Assembly (NCBI GenBank): GCA_945787425.1 | Contig: CALZHO010000028.1 | Coordinates: forward strand, 1-8,440 | DNA from: an uncultured Bacteroidales bacterium | Lineage (GTDB): Bacteria; Bacteroidota; Bacteroidia; Bacteroidales; Paludibacteraceae | Length of the DNA stretch: 8,440 nt | Direction of reading: 5' to 3' | In this document: in pieces, positions 6,397-8,440 of the stretch | How the letters are laid out: each line of letters opens with the position of its first letter | How positions within the stretch are numbered: the stretch's first letter is position 1 | Program-made: the position numbers and the translations under genes | The notes under the pieces: model-generated | Databases searched by the model: none | Seen by the model: the letters and a program-made list of their open reading frames with translations, nothing else | What the model was told of the DNA's origin: nothing

Positions 6397-7029
6397 ATGC
6401 AAAAGATATTCAACATCTTATCTCAAACGCTGAGTATCCTGATGCATCCATTGTTCATGCCCACCTACGGGATGAGCATATATATGGCTACAATGCACGC
6501 TCGTTGGCATGCACTTCCCACCATATACATATGGGTAGGCATTATCGGCACACTGGTACTGACAGCACTTATTCCCATCGTACTGATATGCCTACTTTGG
6601 AAGCGCGGCAGTATATCTTCGTGGCATATTGACAATGCCAAAGAACGCACCACACCATATATCTATGCACTCATCTGCTTTGGTTTTTGGTGCTATTTTG
6701 TAGCGGAGGTCATCCAACTACCTCTCGTTTGGACATGCATAGCGATTGGTGCTACGGTTGCACTTCTTTTAGTAACTATTATCAATCAGTGGTGGAAGAT
6801 TTCTGCTCACCTTACTGGTATAGGAGGTCTGCTGGGCGGTATATGCAGCATAGCGATGTACTATAGCATTTTCCCTATCATACTGATTTGCTGTGTATTA
6901 GTATTGTCGCTATTCGTGATGTATGCCCGCCTTTATCTCAATGCACACACGCCATTGCAAGTTGTCTGCGGCTACTTATTAGGCACCCTTTGCACGTTTA
7001 TTCCTAACCTCATCATCTATCATGCGTAA
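6397..7029 (+). CDS. PAP2-like integral membrane phosphatase
   Basis: This 210-residue protein is mostly membrane helices (about 12-30, 43-67, 88-104, 110-129, 143-155, 158-176 and 188-205). It carries a divergent type 2 phosphatidic acid phosphatase signature: motif 1 as AKERTTP (Lys82, Arg84, Pro87), motif 2 as SAH in KISAHLTGIGG (136-138), and motif 3 as AR-x5-H (Arg178, His184). In motif 3 the usual Asp four residues after the His is Gln188, and motif 2 has Ala in place of the usual Gly. The catalytic His and Arg pair is kept, so activity on a lipid phosphate such as undecaprenyl pyrophosphate or a lipid A phosphate is plausible but unproven. The start is 5 bases after the rpoN stop. An AAGG at 6390-6393 is too close to act as a good Shine-Dalgarno. 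The 3' end overlaps the next gene by 8 bases. Confidence 0.82.
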   Translation: MQKIFNILSQTLSILMHPLFMPTYGMSIYMATMHARWHALPTIYIWVGIIGTLVLTALIPIVLICLLWKRGSISSWHIDNAKERTTPYIYALICFGFWCYFVAEVIQLPLVWTCIAIGATVALLLVTIINQWWKISAHLTGIGGLLGGICSIAMYYSIFPIILICCVLVLSLFVMYARLYLNAHTPLQVVCGYLLGTLCTFIPNLIIYHA

Positions 7030-8023
7030 ATACCTATTTGCCATATTACTATCTATCTTTGCCCTGCAGGGTATAGCCCAATCGTTTACTCAACCTATAG
7101 CATTGAGTGAAGAGGCAAAAATCTACCTGCTCACCTGCACACCCGGAACAGAAGTGTGGTCTAAATACGGGCACACAGGCATACGCGTGTGCGATCCAAT
7201 GAGAAAGATGGATATTGTCTTCAACTATGGCATCTTCTCCCTGATGGAAAAGGGATTTTATCTCAAATTCATTCAGGGCGAGACTTACTACCAATTAGGC
7301 ATTGAGTCCTACTCCTATTTCGTAAAGTTCTACAGCTCTATCGGACGAAAGACCTATCTACAAGAGCTCAATCTCACGCAAGCACAGATGCAAAGCGTAT
7401 TTGACGCCTTGCTTATCAATTATCAACCCGAAAATCGTTATTATCTATATAATTTTGTATTTGATAACTGCGCTACGCGCCCTTATCATTTACTCAAGAA
7501 TGCTTTGCAGGACACGATTATTTCTTCATACCAAGGCTATCTGAATCAACCCTTTCGTTCTACCATCACCCATTATACAGGTCCCTATTCATGGGTGGAC
7601 TTAGGAATCAATCTTGTTTTCGGCACCAAAGCCGACCAACCTATGAGCAACGAGCAACGGTTGTTCTTGCCCGAAGAACTGATGTTCTATCTGTCAGAGG
7701 CACACCTTACGGATGGCACACCATTGGTCGTTCGCGAAAACATCGCTCCATTCCAAGTGGCACCCGTACCTTGGTACGCAGACTGCCGACTGGGGTTGGC
7801 ACTTTTTGCTTTATTCATAATCATCATCAGTTGGTGGGATAGAAAACGCCATAAACTATCCTGGTGGATTGACGCCATACTGGGTATCGTTTATCTGATT
7901 CTGCTGACTATTGTTATATTCCTTACATTCTTTTCTGTACATCCGTTGGTTGGTTTCAGCTGGCGACTTATTATTTTACCTCTCATTCATTTATGCGCTC
8001 GACTCATTTATTTGCTACGTTGA
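7022..8023 (+). CDS. lnb: Lnb-like lipoprotein N-acyltransferase (DUF4105 family)
   Basis: The family includes Lnb, described in Bacteroides as the enzyme that adds the third acyl chain to lipoproteins in place of Lnt; this role is assigned here by homology and from memory. Residues 1-19 form a signal peptide (MRKYLFAILLSIFALQGIA). The periplasmic domain (about 30-245) contains the family motifs LLTCTPGTEVWSKYGHTGIR with His51, FNYGIF (67-72), FIQGETYYQLG, and NFVFDNCATRP with Cys150. His51 and Cys150 are the likely catalytic pair. The C-terminal part has about three membrane helices (256-271, 284-304 and 315-331), with the FFSVHP motif at 303-308. At 333 residues it looks shorter than Bacteroides homologs, which I recall near 390. 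The missing part would be at the end. The start overlaps the PAP2 gene by 8 bases and the end overlaps the next gene by 31 bases. Confidence 0.8.
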   Translation: MRKYLFAILLSIFALQGIAQSFTQPIALSEEAKIYLLTCTPGTEVWSKYGHTGIRVCDPMRKMDIVFNYGIFSLMEKGFYLKFIQGETYYQLGIESYSYFVKFYSSIGRKTYLQELNLTQAQMQSVFDALLINYQPENRYYLYNFVFDNCATRPYHLLKNALQDTIISSYQGYLNQPFRSTITHYTGPYSWVDLGINLVFGTKADQPMSNEQRLFLPEELMFYLSEAHLTDGTPLVVRENIAPFQVAPVPWYADCRLGLALFALFIIIISWWDRKRHKLSWWIDAILGIVYLILLTIVIFLTFFSVHPLVGFSWRLIILPLIHLCARLIYLLR

Positions 8024-8440
8024 TAGCTCTTATTCTGGTATTTTTCCCCATATCATTGTCTGCCACACAACCTCGTTTGACAGTTGTCGTGGTGATAGAT
8101 GGTATGACGCAAGACAACCTCACCAAACTCCGTCCTTATTGGTCGGCTGGTGGCTTACGCACGATGAGCGAAGAGGCGTTCCAAACCACCGTAGCTTTCC
8201 CACATATTGTTAATGGAGGACAAGAGACCACTGCCACCCTTATGACGGGCACCACACCATCGCGCCATGGCATAATGAGCGATCAAACCTTCAATCGCAC
8301 CTATCGCACTGTCAACTACACGCTTTTCGACGACCAGTCATCGGGCATAGGCACTTCGCTGCAACTATCCCCCCGCGCTATCGCCACCTCTACTATTACA
8401 GACGAATGGCGTATTCAGCAAGGCACAAAAGCCAAGATTT
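7993..8440 (+). CDS. Alkaline phosphatase / type I phosphodiesterase superfamily exported protein, 5' part
   Basis: The frame is open from ATG 7993 to the right edge (149 codons), so most of the protein is missing. Residues 1-24 look like a signal peptide (LFATLIALILVFFPISLSA). The following RLTVVVVIDGMTQDN carries Asp36, expected to be the first metal ligand. FQTTVAFPH (63-71), LMTGTTPSRHGI (83-94), LSPRAIATSTITDEW (125-139) are the order of motifs seen in PafA-like phosphatases and nucleotide phosphodiesterases. The usual nucleophile motif T-x-P-[GN]-H is not seen: lining up TG...P..HGI without gaps puts Gly76 in its place, and the Asn after HGI is Asp97. It may be a divergent subfamily or a non-catalytic member. 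The start is supported by the signal peptide despite a 31-base overlap with lnb. Confidence 0.8.
   Translation, partial: MRSTHLFATLIALILVFFPISLSATQPRLTVVVVIDGMTQDNLTKLRPYWSAGGLRTMSEEAFQTTVAFPHIVNGGQETTATLMTGTTPSRHGIMSDQTFNRTYRTVNYTLFDDQSSGIGTSLQLSPRAIATSTITDEWRIQQGTKAKI

Noticed and set aside
7797..7810. TGGCAC...TTGCT as a sigma-54 -24/-12 promoter near lnb
   Set aside because: GG and GC are separated by eight bases in place of ten, and the site lies inside lnb without a suitably placed gene start.
7911..8213. Open frame of 100 codons over the lnb end and phosphatase start
   Set aside because: It is a different frame from two genes with clear family motifs, its product is low-quality (many Cys, Ser and aromatic residues), and it matches no family I know; it is also not a continuation of the Lnb C-terminus.

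Overview
This window is a stretch of ordinary chromosome from a Bacteroidota bacterium, most likely of the order Bacteroidales. Three things point there. Both promoters I can recognise have the Bacteroidota form TTG-N20-TAnnTTTG. Gene starts have almost no Shine-Dalgarno sequences and are preceded by A/T-rich leaders. The gene set includes a PUR-domain (DUF3276) protein, an oversized NusB of about 315 residues, YajC followed by a YbbR-domain protein, and an Lnb/DUF4105 protein, all typical of this phylum. I see no insertion sequence, phage gene, CRISPR array, tRNA or rRNA.

Layout. Positions 1-831 hold the 3' two thirds of coaBC (coenzyme A synthesis), cut by the window edge. It converges on a minus-strand PUR-domain gene (828-1226), and the two stop codons overlap. 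Positions 1227-1419 are the only substantial intergenic region. It carries two divergent promoters of identical geometry, with two short AT-rich inverted repeats between them. Everything from 1420 to the right edge reads on the plus strand with gaps of 0-50 bp or overlaps, so it could be one long operon: nusB, yajC, a YbbR-domain gene, a DegT-family sugar aminotransferase, rpoN (sigma-54), a PAP2-like membrane phosphatase, an Lnb-like lipoprotein N-acyltransferase, and the first 149 codons of an exported alkaline-phosphatase-superfamily protein.

How the genes fit together. The first part is housekeeping: transcription antitermination (NusB), the Sec accessory YajC and a membrane-anchored YbbR protein. 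The second part leans to the cell envelope: a UDP-sugar aminotransferase of the WbpE/WlbC type, an integral-membrane lipid phosphatase, the enzyme type that adds the third acyl chain to lipoproteins, and a periplasmic phosphatase-like protein, with the sigma-54 gene among them. The shared envelope theme is inference from gene content and tight spacing.

I did not find a clear new system. The points most worth a second look are the altered active-site residues in the terminal phosphatase-like protein, the aminotransferase sitting where I would expect coaE, the divergent promoter region with an inverted repeat at each -33 element, the short and overlapping lnb 3' end, and a small intergenic direct repeat that forms the end of the aminotransferase gene.
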